Assembly (NCBI RefSeq): GCF_900302445.1 | Contig: NZ_ONZF01000003.1 | Location: forward strand, 186,001 to 250,000 | From: Palleronia abyssalis | Lineage (GTDB): Bacteria; Pseudomonadota; Alphaproteobacteria; Rhodobacterales; Rhodobacteraceae | Direction of reading: 5' to 3' | DNA: 64,000 bases | In this document: positions 53,094-62,655 of the stretch, piece by piece | How the letters are laid out: every line of letters begins with the position of its first letter | How positions within the stretch are numbered: position 1 is the first letter of the stretch | The notes under the pieces: model-generated | Database searches by the model: none | What the model saw: the letters and a program-made list of their open reading frames with translations, nothing else | What the model was told of the DNA's origin: nothing | Position numbers and translations under genes: made by a program

Positions 53094-54574
53094 GCCACAC
53101 GCCCGTCGAGGGCGGCGACAGCCACGCTCGCCTGTTCGGCATCGTCGAACGGATAGACCGTTTCACCCACGATCTGGCCCGTCTCGTGGCCCTTGCCGGC
53201 GATCAGCAGCGCATCGCCCGGCTCCAGCGCGTCTACCCCGCGCAGGATCGCTTCGGCGCGGTCGCCGATATTGCCCGCTTCCGGATCGGCGGCGCAGATC
53301 TGCGCGCGGATGGCGGCGGGCTCCTCGGAGCGTGGGTTGTCGTCGGTGACGATCCTGAGGTCGGCATGGTCCCGCGCGGCTTCGCCCATCATCGGGCGCT
53401 TGCCCCGGTCTCGATCGCCCCCGGCGCCATAGACGACGATCAGCCGTCCCATGACATGGGGACGAAGGGCTTTCAGCGCAGTTTCCAGCGCGGCGGGCGT
53501 ATGCGCGTAATCCACGAACACCGTGGCCCCGTTGTCGCGCGTCGCGGCCAGTTGCATCCTCCCCCGCACGGTGGATAGCGCCGGCAGCGCGTCGAACACT
53601 GCCTGCGGGTCACTGCCGGACCCGATGGCAAGGCCGGCGGCCAGCAGCACGTTCTCGGCCTGAAAACCGCCGATCAGGTTCAGCCGAACCTGCCGCGCCG
53701 CCCCGTTCCATGTGAACCGCAGATCCTGGCCCGTCGCGTCAAAGCGTTGCCCGGTGATGCGCAGGGCGGCATTGGCCTGCCGCCCCACCGTCAGGATATC
53801 CTGGCCGCGTTTTTCGGCCACCAGACGCATCGCCTCGCCCTTGGAATCCTCGACATTAATGACAGCCGTCCCGTCCTCGGGCAAAACACGCGCGAAAAGG
53901 CCCGCCTTGGCGTCGAAATAACTGTCGAGATCAGGGTGATAATCCAGGTGATCCTGCGACAGGTTGGTGAACGCCGCGGCGCGCAGGCTCACGCCGTCCA
54001 GCCGGTTCTGGTCCAGCCCGTGGGACGAGGCCTCCATCGCGGCATGGGTGATGCCAACCCGCGCGGCCTCGAACAGCACCCGGTGCAGGGTCACGGGCTC
54101 GGGCGTGGTGTGATGCAGCGGGGTATCCCACGCCCCTTCCACCCCGGTCGTTCCGACATTGATCGCCGGAAGCCCCAGCTCGGCCCAGATCTGGCGGGTG
54201 AAGCTGGCCACCGAGGTCTTGCCGTTCGTACCCGTGACCGCGACGATCGTTTCAGGCGCGCGGTCGAACCACAGCGCGGACGCGAAGGCCAGCGCCTGGC
54301 GCGGCGCTTCGGCGACGATCAGCGCGACTGTGGTGCCCTCCAACGCCGGGGCCGCGATGCGCGCCCCCTCCCGGTCCGTCAGGATCGCGGCAGCGCCCAT
54401 GCGGACGGCGTATTGTACATACTCAGCACCGTGCACCCGCACGCCAGGAAGGGCCGCGAACAAGTGCCCGTCCCGAGTCTCGCGGCTGTCGACGGACAGC
54501 CCGGTGATCCGGGCCTCTGCCCCGCCTTGCGCGGACAGGCCCAGCCCCGCCAGCGGTGTCGTCTTCTCGGCCAT
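53090..54574 (-). CDS. murE: UDP-MurNAc-L-Ala-D-Glu:meso-diaminopimelate ligase
   Basis: A 494-residue Mur ligase. ATP-binding AVTGTNGKTSVASF, HTTPEPVTLHR, MEASSHGLDQNRL, and the C-domain specificity motif DNPR (VTDDNPRSEEPA), which selects meso-diaminopimelate as in Gram-negative peptidoglycan. Followed at its 3' end by murF with an overlap; ftsI is 11 bases upstream. Confidence 0.96.
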   Translation of the reverse strand: MAEKTTPLAGLGLSAQGGAEARITGLSVDSRETRDGHLFAALPGVRVHGAEYVQYAVRMGAAAILTDREGARIAAPALEGTTVALIVAEAPRQALAFASALWFDRAPETIVAVTGTNGKTSVASFTRQIWAELGLPAINVGTTGVEGAWDTPLHHTTPEPVTLHRVLFEAARVGITHAAMEASSHGLDQNRLDGVSLRAAAFTNLSQDHLDYHPDLDSYFDAKAGLFARVLPEDGTAVINVEDSKGEAMRLVAEKRGQDILTVGRQANAALRITGQRFDATGQDLRFTWNGAARQVRLNLIGGFQAENVLLAAGLAIGSGSDPQAVFDALPALSTVRGRMQLAATRDNGATVFVDYAHTPAALETALKALRPHVMGRLIVVYGAGGDRDRGKRPMMGEAARDHADLRIVTDDNPRSEEPAAIRAQICAADPEAGNIGDRAEAILRGVDALEPGDALLIAGKGHETGQIVGETVYPFDDAEQASVAVAALDGRVA

Positions 54575-54585
54575 GACCAGCCCCC

Positions 54586-56376
54586 TTACTCCGAGGCCAG
54601 TGTTAGCTCAGTCAGGGGCAGAGGTTCAATCGAGGGACGCAGGCCCAACAACGGGCCCGCCCTTCGGATGACTTCGGCCGCGACGGGCACGGCGGTCCAG
54701 CCGGCGGTCCGGCGCGGCTCGGACCCGGTTTCGTCCGATGCCTCGTCCAACGTGACGATCAGGACGTATTTCGGGTCGGACGCGGGGAAGACGCTGGCGA
54801 ACGTATTGATGTTCTTGTCCTTGTGGTATCCCGCACCGGTCTTCAACGGCTTGTTCGCCGTCCCTGTCTTGCCGCCTACCTCGTATCCCGGCACGGCGCC
54901 GAAGCTGGCGGTTCCGGTCAGCACAACCTCGCGCAGCATGTCGGCGGCCGCCTGGCTGACCTCGGGCTTCACCAGTCGCGGCCCGGGCTCGACCCGGTCA
55001 CGCTTCAAAAGGGTAGGCGTGACTTTCGTGCCGCCGTTCAGCAGCGACGAATAGGCCGTGGCCAAGTGCAGAGGCGAGGCCGAGAAGCCGTGCCCGTAGG
55101 AAGCCGTGATTGTCACGATCTCGGACCAGTTGGGCGGCACCAGCGGCGCGGCGCCCGGGGCCTCGATCAGCTCGACCGGGGTCGGCTCCAGCACGCCGAA
55201 ATCCGACAGGAACTTCTTTTGCGCCTCGCCGCCAATCCGCAAGGCCAGCTTGGCCGTCCCGACGTTCGAGCTTTTGGCGATGACGTTCGTGACGGACAGA
55301 AGCGGCCCGTAGTTCTTGTTCTGGAACTCCTTGATCTTGAACCGGCCCCATTGCATCGGCGCGTTCGCATCGACCATGGTGTCGGGCCCGACCATCCCCA
55401 TCTCCATCGCCTGGGCGACGGTGAAGATCTTGAAGGTCGACCCAAGCTCGTAGACGCCCTGAACCGCGCGGTTGAACAGCGGGCTGTCGGCGGCATCCCC
55501 CTTGGTCAGCGGACGGGGGCGGTCGTTGGGGTCGAAATCGGGAAGCGAGACCATCGACAGGATCTCGCCCGTGTGAATGTCCATCAGCACGCCGGCCGCG
55601 CCCTTGGCGTTCAGAAGGTACATTCCCCCGTTCAGCACTTCGCGCATGGCCGCCTGCACGCTGAGGTCTATCGACAACTCCAGCGGCTGACCGGCGCGGG
55701 CGGGGTCGCGCAGCGTGTCGTCCATCGCCCGCTCGATCCCGGCGACGCCGATCACCTCGGCCGAGTTCACGCCCTCGCGCCCGAAACTGGCACCGCCCAG
55801 GATATGGGCGGCCAGCGGACCGTTGGGATAAAGCCGCATCTCGCGCGGGCCGAACAGAAGGCCCGGATCGCCGATATCGTGGACCGCCTGCCGCTGTTCG
55901 GGGCTGAGTTTCTTCTTGATCCACAGGAACTTGCGCTTGCCGGTGAAGTCCTCCAGCAGCTCGTCTTCCTTCAGGTCGGGAAAGATCCCGGCCAGCTTCT
56001 TCGCCGCGCCAGCCTTGTCGATCATGTGCGGCGGTTGGGCGTAAAGCGCATAGGTCGCCAGGTTCGTGGCCAGCGTCCGCCCGTGCCGGTCGACGATATC
56101 GGCACGTTGCGCCGCGATCGAGCTTCCGGCGACATAGGCGCGCGGCTCGGCCGGTTCCGAGATCGCCATCAGCGCCATGCGTCCGCCAATCACCATGAAG
56201 GCGCAAAGAAAGAAGCCCGCCATCAGGACCAGACGCCCTTCGGCACGCCGCCGCGCCTTGTCGCGCATGTCGTCATGGCGGCGGCGCAGGTTCTCGCGCT
56301 CGATCGCGTCGGGGCTCTCGCCGCTCTCGCGGGCTTCCAGAACCCGGGCCAGAGGACGAAGGGGCGTGCGGATCAT
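54586..56376 (-). CDS. ftsI: Division transpeptidase FtsI (PBP3)
   Basis: A 596-residue class B penicillin-binding protein acting in septal peptidoglycan crosslinking. One N-terminal membrane segment (LVLMAGFFLCAFMVIGGRMALM), a dimerisation/pedestal domain, and the transpeptidase with SxxK as STFK (ELGSTFKIF), SxN in KSSNVGTAKL and KTG in VGGKTGTANKP. Starts inside the ftsL 3' end. Confidence 0.95.
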   Translation of the reverse strand: MIRTPLRPLARVLEARESGESPDAIERENLRRRHDDMRDKARRRAEGRLVLMAGFFLCAFMVIGGRMALMAISEPAEPRAYVAGSSIAAQRADIVDRHGRTLATNLATYALYAQPPHMIDKAGAAKKLAGIFPDLKEDELLEDFTGKRKFLWIKKKLSPEQRQAVHDIGDPGLLFGPREMRLYPNGPLAAHILGGASFGREGVNSAEVIGVAGIERAMDDTLRDPARAGQPLELSIDLSVQAAMREVLNGGMYLLNAKGAAGVLMDIHTGEILSMVSLPDFDPNDRPRPLTKGDAADSPLFNRAVQGVYELGSTFKIFTVAQAMEMGMVGPDTMVDANAPMQWGRFKIKEFQNKNYGPLLSVTNVIAKSSNVGTAKLALRIGGEAQKKFLSDFGVLEPTPVELIEAPGAAPLVPPNWSEIVTITASYGHGFSASPLHLATAYSSLLNGGTKVTPTLLKRDRVEPGPRLVKPEVSQAAADMLREVVLTGTASFGAVPGYEVGGKTGTANKPLKTGAGYHKDKNINTFASVFPASDPKYVLIVTLDEASDETGSEPRRTAGWTAVPVAAEVIRRAGPLLGLRPSIEPLPLTELTLASE

Positions 56377-56717
56377 GGGTCAAGCTCCCCGCTCAGCGTG
56401 ATGGTTCCGTCCAGCGCCGGCAGGACCGGCTGAGGATAGGGGATCTGGTCGACCCCCGCGAAATGGTGCGGCATCAATGGCATCAGCTGAAGCCGCTGGA
56501 AGTTGAGATCCACCAGGTCACGCAAGCGCGCGGGGCGGTTCAGATAGGCCCATTCGGCCTTCAGGATGGCCAGGGTCTCGCGCTCGGTCCCGATCTGCGC
56601 CTGCAAATCGCGGACATGCGACAGGGATTGCTGGGTTTCGTAGTTTTCCGAATAGGCCCAGAACGCCAGCGCCATGATCGCCAGGCCGGGAAGAACAAAA
56701 AGAAGCGTACGCATCAA
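56373..56717 (-). CDS. ftsL: Cell division protein FtsL
   Basis: A 114-residue bitopic protein. One membrane segment at residues about 3-20 ([21 protein letters not shown]), then a coiled-coil-forming periplasmic part ([41 protein letters not shown]), the pattern of alphaproteobacterial FtsL. Identified mainly by position between rsmH and ftsI. Overlaps both by four bases. Confidence 0.9.
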   Translation of the reverse strand: MMRTLLFVLPGLAIMALAFWAYSENYETQQSLSHVRDLQAQIGTERETLAILKAEWAYLNRPARLRDLVDLNFQRLQLMPLMPHHFAGVDQIPYPQPVLPALDGTITLSGELDP

Positions 56718-57682
56718 AGATCCCCGAGGTCGAACTTCGGCAGACCCAGACCGCTACGATCCACGGGCGCCGCCGGCGCCTCGGTCCGCCGCGCGATGCG
56801 CAGGCGCGCCGAACGCGCCCGGGGATTTAGATCGACTTCGGCATGGTCCGCGACGATCCCTTTGGAAAGATCCGTGAACCGTGGCTCTGGCGCATCGACT
56901 TTCGGCTGAAATCTGCTGCCGCCCCCGCCCTTCCCGCCGCGCTGCTGAAGAAACCGCTTCACGACCCGGTCTTCGAGCGAGTGGAAACTGACCACCGCCA
57001 GCCATCCGCCGGGGGTCAGCGCACGCTCGGCCGCCTCCAGCCCGGCGACCAGCTGGCCGAACTCGTCATTGACCGCGATCCGGAGCGCCTGGAAACTGCG
57101 GGTGGCCGGATGGCTTTGACCGGGCTTCGGGCGCGGCAGGACCTTTTCGACCAGGCCGGCAAGCTGGCCGGTCGTCAGGATGCGCCCCGTTTTGCGGGCC
57201 TCGACAATCGCCCGGGCGATCCGGCGCGAGGCACGCTCCTCTCCGTAATGATACAGAATGTCGGCCAGCACGCCCTCGCCTGCTTCGTTGACGATATCCG
57301 CGGCCGTCGCGCCCTCGTCGCCCATCCGCATGTCCAAGGGGCCGTCGCGCATAAAGGAAAAACCGCGTTCGGGCCGGTCGAGCTGCATGGACGACACCCC
57401 GAGGTCCAGAACAACCCCGTCGACCGGACCATCCACGTATTCATCCATGTCCGAGAACGTCCCCTCGACCAGATGCAGCGCGTCGCCATACTCATCCGCC
57501 CATTCCGCGGCCATGGGAAAGACGCTCGGGTCGCGGTCAATGCCCACCACCCGGTCGGCGCCCGCGGCCAGAAGCCCCTGCGCATAGCCGCCCGCGCCGA
57601 ACGTGCCGTCCACCCAAAGCCCCCGGATCGGGGCGCAATGCATCAGGATCGGGCTGAGGAGAACGGGAACATGGGGTGCCAT
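56714..57682 (-). CDS. rsmH: 16S rRNA (cytosine(1402)-N4)-methyltransferase RsmH
   Basis: A 322-residue SAM-dependent enzyme (MraW). Motif [25 protein letters not shown] near the start, [22 protein letters not shown], and [15 protein letters not shown]. It methylates C1402 in 16S rRNA. Second gene of the dcw cluster, three bases after mraZ. Confidence 0.96.
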   Translation of the reverse strand: MAPHVPVLLSPILMHCAPIRGLWVDGTFGAGGYAQGLLAAGADRVVGIDRDPSVFPMAAEWADEYGDALHLVEGTFSDMDEYVDGPVDGVVLDLGVSSMQLDRPERGFSFMRDGPLDMRMGDEGATAADIVNEAGEGVLADILYHYGEERASRRIARAIVEARKTGRILTTGQLAGLVEKVLPRPKPGQSHPATRSFQALRIAVNDEFGQLVAGLEAAERALTPGGWLAVVSFHSLEDRVVKRFLQQRGGKGGGGSRFQPKVDAPEPRFTDLSKGIVADHAEVDLNPRARSARLRIARRTEAPAAPVDRSGLGLPKFDLGDL

Positions 57683-57685
57683 CTG

Positions 57686-58207
57686 TCAGTCCTCATCGTC
57701 CTCGTCGTCGCCAGAGAAGTAGTCCATCGGATTGGTGTCGGGGTGGTACCCGATGTCTGGCTTGGCCGCGGGCCGTTCAGCCTGCCGTTCCGCCTCGCCA
57801 GCCGCTTTCTTGACCCGGAACGAGTCGCCCGCCCCCGTGAACTCGACCATATCGTTCGCGTTGAGCGCCAGTTTCGCACGACCCTTGGGGGGCATGACGA
57901 TGCGCCCCGTCTCGTCCAGGGTCATCAATTGCGCCAGGGAATAGAGGATCAGCTCCATCTGCTGCCGCCTGGGATCGCCCTTGTCCATCTTGCGCAGCTT
58001 GCGCGTCATCTTGTTGTATTGCTTGATTGTGAGACCTTCGAGGTAGTCGGTCCGCTCGTCCCCGAAGATCAGGACGAAGTTCGGCAGGCTACCGGCCTCG
58101 CGGTCGGTATCGCCGCTTTCGATGATCTTTCGGAACTGCGACGGGATCGAGAGTCGGGCCTTCCCGTCGATCTTGTTTTCGTGCTGTCCGATAAAGACGT
58201 CGAGCAC
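57686..58207 (-). CDS. mraZ: Transcriptional regulator/division protein MraZ
   Basis: A 173-residue protein with two AbrB-like MraZ repeats: FIGQHENKIDGKARLSIPSQFR and LDETGRIVMPPKGRAKLALN, each holding the DxxGR-type core. A charged C-terminal tail ends in an acidic run (GDDEDDED). It starts at GTG 58205-58207, preceded by GGGGAG at six bases. Heads the dcw cluster. In other bacteria MraZ represses its own operon. A long leader with a terminator-like hairpin lies upstream. Confidence 0.95.
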   Translation of the reverse strand: MLDVFIGQHENKIDGKARLSIPSQFRKIIESGDTDREAGSLPNFVLIFGDERTDYLEGLTIKQYNKMTRKLRKMDKGDPRRQQMELILYSLAQLMTLDETGRIVMPPKGRAKLALNANDMVEFTGAGDSFRVKKAAGEAERQAERPAAKPDIGYHPDTNPMDYFSGDDEDDED

Positions 58208-58263
58208 CGAAAACTCCCCTTGACCAAGCTGCCCCGTTTCGATCCTGCTGATTCCCGGGGGCG

Positions 58264-58303
58264 AAAACGGCGATCCGAACTGCTGCCACTGTCCGGATCG
58301 CCG
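58264..58303 (-). terminator. Terminator-like hairpin in mraZ leader
   Basis: On the minus strand, CGGCGATCCG, a 16-base loop, CGGATCGCCG and TTTT form a perfect 10-bp stem with U tract (arms 58294-58303 and 58268-58277). It stands 57 bases upstream of the mraZ GTG in the direction of transcription, so most leader transcripts would end here unless read-through occurs. Confidence 0.7.
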
Positions 58304-58470
58304 CCGTCATCCCGTCACCGGGCTAGTCCGATAGCGCGCGACATCTGGGGGAACGTCTGCTCGCCCGCGCACCGGAACCATGTATCGTCAAGCGGCCTAT
58401 CGTTTGCCTGTATGAAGCCTAAGCTCTTGTTTTTATTATGTGACCCTGAAGCTGTTTCCGCCTCTAGAGC
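58264..58470 (-). ncRNA. upsM: UpsM-like sRNA from the mraZ 5' leader (5' end uncertain)
   Basis: In Rhodobacter sphaeroides the dcw cluster is preceded by an unusually long leader from which the sRNA UpsM of about 200 nt is released by early termination. Here the same position shows a gene-free minus-strand leader ending in a perfect terminator hairpin 57 bases before mraZ. Further support is an AT-rich stretch (AATAAAAACAAGAGC, about 58423-58437) that resembles a single-stranded RNase E-sensitive region. The 5' end shown is only set by the length in R. sphaeroides; no clear promoter was found. Confidence 0.45.
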
Positions 58471-58756
58471 CGACCGCCTTTCGATGCCCAAGGTATTCCA
58501 TGGGAAATCGTGGGCGGCAAGAAGAAATGTCCAGAGAACCGGTTCAGGGGTCCTCCGGGTATGGCGAATTCCACACAGTCTTGCAGTGTGAGGTTGTGAT
58601 CTCTCCGCTGATATAGCGGTTATTCAAGGGATCGAGGGCCATATATAGGCCACCGCCATTCCCCAAAAAATCCGAAAGCGAGCGCGGCATATTTGGGCAT
58701 TTGGCCCCATCTGGACCCGGCAGCCGCCAGACTCGCCTCCCGAATCCTGTACGATT
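58471..58756. other. Gene-free intergenic stretch with small palindromes
   Basis: No gene supported. Seen here: CCGCT-GATAT-AGCGG (near 58607-58621), GGCC-ATATATA-GGCC (near 58638-58652), and CACAC...GTGTG around 58573-58591. On the minus strand the TATATA could act as a -10 element for the mraZ leader. Open frames of up to about 180 codons cross it but lack family features. Confidence 0.5.
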
Positions 58757-58850
58757 CCCAGAATCACTAACGTCGGACCACGCAATCCCATGAAGTCGCG
58801 GGTCGCCCATAAATTCCCATGAGGCGGCAGCGACCGGATCCCACATCCCA
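58757..58850 (-). promoter_or_regulatory. Helically phased TGGG(A) direct repeats (MraZ-box-like)
   Basis: On the minus strand, TGGG tetramers begin at 58850, 58843, 58819, 58809, 58790 and 58760, with a partial copy TGGTCC at 58780. Several lie 10 or about 20 bp apart and most continue as TGGGA. MraZ binds TGGGA-N5 decamer repeats in E. coli. However, this array is about 550 bp from mraZ and could belong to either divergent transcript. Confidence 0.35.
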
Positions 58851-58913
58851 CCCTAAGCCCAGCCACCGGCCCGCCTTGCGTTTGCCGCATAGCAGCATTG
58901 CCGAGGCTCGGGA

Positions 58914-58941
58914 TTGTGCGCTCGCAGCAATTGCCCCATCT
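58914..58941 (+). promoter_or_regulatory. RpoH (sigma-32)-type promoter of DUF1127-CcsR unit
   Basis: TTGTGC (58914-58919), a 14-base spacer and CCCCATCT (58934-58941) match the heat-shock sigma factor pattern CTTGAA-N13/15-CCCCATNT, with the -10 nearly perfect. The DUF1127 ATG lies about 40 bases downstream. In R. sphaeroides the equivalent unit is driven by RpoHI/RpoHII under stress. Confidence 0.6.
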
Positions 58942-58984
58942 TACTCCCAACGCCGGCGACAACAGACACGCCAACCGAAAGACG

Positions 58985-59203
58985 ATGACAATGACCACGC
59001 TGAACACCACCACGATCCACGGCCACACCGAAGGTCGCTTCGACGGCATCCGCCGCGATCTGCGCACCCGGTTCGAGGCTTGGAAAGTGTTCCGGCAGAC
59101 GCGCCGGGAACTGAACGAACTGTCCGACCGCGAGCTTGCCGATCTTGGCCTGCACCGGTCCGGCATCACCGCCGTGGCCCGCGAAGCGGCCTACGGCAAC
59201 TGA
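58985..59203 (+). CDS. ccaF1: DUF1127 small RNA-binding protein, CcaF1-like
   Basis: A 72-residue basic protein. C-terminal DUF1127 motif is FRQTRRELNELSDRELADLGLHRSGITAVAREAAYGN, preceded by a Thr-rich N-terminus. In R. sphaeroides the homologue CcaF1 binds RNA and takes part in maturation of the CcsR sRNAs encoded right after it; the same arrangement exists here. Start at ATG 58985; ATG 58991 is possible. The longer upstream frame runs through the promoter and is rejected. The first sRNA hairpin begins 17 bases after the stop. Confidence 0.88.
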   Translation: MTMTTLNTTTIHGHTEGRFDGIRRDLRTRFEAWKVFRQTRRELNELSDRELADLGLHRSGITAVAREAAYGN

Positions 59204-59219
59204 GATACACGGTTTCAGC

Positions 59220-59282
59220 CCGCCGCTCCTCCCTGGCGGTCTGATACAGCGACGGCGCCGACCTCCTCCCCGGCGCCGTCGC
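59220..59282 (+). ncRNA. ccsR: CcsR-type sRNA unit 1 (hairpins 1-2)
   Basis: Hairpin 1: CCGCC-loop-GGCGG (59220-59239), with divergent loop GCTCCTCCCT. Hairpin 2: 12-bp perfect stem GCGACGGCGCCG/CGGCGCCGTCGC (59249-59282) with loop ACCTCCTCCC at 59261-59270. Follows the DUF1127 stop closely. The weak-then-strong hairpin pair is the layout of R. sphaeroides CcsR RNAs. This unit is the most diverged of the six. Confidence 0.65.
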
Positions 59283-59298
59283 GACAGAACAAAAGGTT

Positions 59299-59367
59299 GC
59301 GAACGCTCACCTCCTCCCGGGCGAACGTAAATGGCGGCGACACTCACCTCCTCCCGAGTGTCGCCGC
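59299..59367 (+). ncRNA. ccsR: CcsR-type sRNA unit 2 (hairpins 3-4)
   Basis: Hairpin 3 (59299-59328): GCGAACGCTC/GGGCGAACGT with an AA/AA internal mismatch, loop ACCTCCTCCC. Hairpin 4 (59334-59367): 12-bp perfect stem GCGGCGACACTC/GAGTGTCGCCGC, loop ACCTCCTCCC. The loops are identical although the arms differ completely, which indicates selection for loop and structure. Confidence 0.8.
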
Positions 59368-59383
59368 TGCAGAAACATGCAGC

Positions 59384-59450
59384 GGACCGACCTCCTCCCC
59401 GGTTCATGCATCTGGCGATGGGTCCGACCTTCTCCCCGGACCCGTCGCCA
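59384..59450 (+). ncRNA. ccsR: CcsR-type sRNA unit 3 (hairpins 5-6, one variant loop)
   Basis: Hairpin 5 (59384-59405): GGACCG/CGGTTC around ACCTCCTCCC, possibly extended by ATGCA/TGCAT. Hairpin 6 (59413-59450): 14-bp stem TGGCGATGGGTCCG/CGGACCCGTCGCCA, loop ACCTTCTCCC, the only C-to-T change within the otherwise invariant loop of the strong hairpins. Confidence 0.8.
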
Positions 59451-59457
59451 CCCTACA

Positions 59458-59522
59458 CCCCGCCCACCTCCTCCCGGGCGCGGGTTTCGCGGCGATGGTC
59501 ACCTCCTCCCGACCATCGCCGC
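59458..59522 (+). ncRNA. ccsR: CcsR-type sRNA unit 4 (hairpins 7-8)
   Basis: Hairpin 7 (59458-59484): CCCCGCCC/GGGCGCGGG with one mismatch, loop ACCTCCTCCC. Hairpin 8 (59489-59522): 12-bp perfect stem GCGGCGATGGTC/GACCATCGCCGC, loop ACCTCCTCCC. Confidence 0.8.
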
Positions 59523-59538
59523 ACCAGGTTTCAGTTGC

Positions 59539-59603
59539 TGCGCCGACCTCCTCCCCGGCGCAAGCGTATGGCGACGGTGTCACCTCCTCCCGGCACCGTC
59601 GTC
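59539..59603 (+). ncRNA. ccsR: CcsR-type sRNA unit 5 (hairpins 9-10)
   Basis: Hairpin 9 (59539-59562): TGCGCCG/CGGCGCA, loop ACCTCCTCCC. Hairpin 10 (59570-59603): 12-bp stem GGCGACGGTGTC/GGCACCGTCGTC with two G-U pairs, loop ACCTCCTCCC. The unit is preceded by GGTTTCAG, which also occurs ahead of unit 1. Confidence 0.8.
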
Positions 59604-59609
59604 ACGTAT

Positions 59610-59680
59610 AACGTCGCCCCACCTCCTCCCGGGGTGCACGTTCGCTGCGGCGATGCCCACCTCCTCCCGGGCATCGCCGC
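59610..59680 (+). ncRNA. ccsR: CcsR-type sRNA unit 6 (hairpins 11-12)
   Basis: Hairpin 11 (59610-59642): AACGTCGCCCC/GGGGTGCACGTT with a bulged C, loop ACCTCCTCCC. Hairpin 12 (59647-59680): 12-bp perfect stem GCGGCGATGCCC/GGGCATCGCCGC, loop ACCTCCTCCC, directly followed by TTTTT. The last unit of the array doubles as its terminator. Confidence 0.8.
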
Positions 59681-59685
59681 TTTTT
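59647..59685 (+). terminator. Intrinsic terminator of the DUF1127-CcsR transcript
   Basis: The 12-bp stem of the last CcsR hairpin is followed by a U5 tract (59681-59685). It is the only hairpin in the array with a U tract, so the DUF1127 gene and all six RNA units can be one primary transcript ending here, 27 bases before the convergent helicase stop. Confidence 0.85.
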
Positions 59686-59712
59686 CGTTTCAGTCTTTGA
59701 AAATCAAAGTAC

Positions 59713-62103
<2,391 letters not shown>

Positions 62104-62222
62104 GCCACTACTCTAGCCCATCCCATTCCGAACGAAAAGCGCCTGTTCTTCTTTCGTTCGCTCAGTATTCAATACTCTCTTGACCGACATTTCCGTAGCC
62201 TGCCCGGGAAAGGGAGGTTTCG

Positions 62223-62624
62223 ATGCGAATCCTGTTTTCGATCCTGATCGTCGCAGTGTCCGGCCCGGCTTCGGCGCAATCCATCGCGTTCGCCCAGGCC
62301 GTCGAACAAAGCTGGGGCATCGGTACCGGCGCAACGATAGAGGATGCGACCCAGGCCGCGCGGTCGAACTGCGTCGCAGAGGGCGGCTTCCCCGAGGATT
62401 GCATCGTCACCACCGCATGCGAAATCGCGGGACACTCGGTCGACGTGTTCCTACAGCACCGGGAAGGTCCGCATTGGCATGAAACCCATTGCGGTCTGCC
62501 CGACCGCGCGACCGCCGAAGCGGTGGGCGAGACCCTGTGCGACGGCTCCCTGCGTCCTTACCTGATCGAGTGCATGGTGTCGCAAATATGGTCGCCCGAC
62601 GGAACGCCGCTGATCGAATGGTGA
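62223..62624 (+). CDS. Secreted DUF4189-like protein
   Basis: A 133-residue exported protein: signal peptide MRILFSILIVAVSGPASAQ, then SIAFAQAVEQSWGIGTGATIEDATQAARSNCVAEGGFPEDCIVTTACE, the DUF4189-like pattern in which a Trp-Gly segment, an Ala-rich helix (AxxxAxxNC) and paired Cys are conserved. Six Cys in the mature part suggest disulfides. Function unknown. Divergent from uvrD. Confidence 0.75.
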   Translation: MRILFSILIVAVSGPASAQSIAFAQAVEQSWGIGTGATIEDATQAARSNCVAEGGFPEDCIVTTACEIAGHSVDVFLQHREGPHWHETHCGLPDRATAEAVGETLCDGSLRPYLIECMVSQIWSPDGTPLIEW

Positions 62625-62655
62625 CGCCCACGTCCGGCCGCGCTATCTGGGCGGA

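Noticed and set aside
53747-56433. Long plus-strand open frames opposite murE and ftsI
   Set aside because: Shadows of the division cluster in high-GC DNA with no family motifs.
58208-58300. Classical MraZ box directly at the mraZ start
   Set aside because: No regular TGGGA-N5 repeats within 100 bp of the start codon; only the distant array at 58757-58850 resembles one.
58544-59407. Minus-strand open frames between mraZ and uvrD
   Set aside because: No family features and different frames overlap each other. They also cross the heat-shock promoter and the DUF1127 gene.
59220-59680. CRISPR-like array (repeated CACCTCCTCCC at about 30-50 bp intervals)
   Set aside because: The repeated unit is only 10 bases, sits in hairpin loops flanked by differing complementary arms, and spacing is irregular. 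No cas genes are near. It fits tandem sRNAs.
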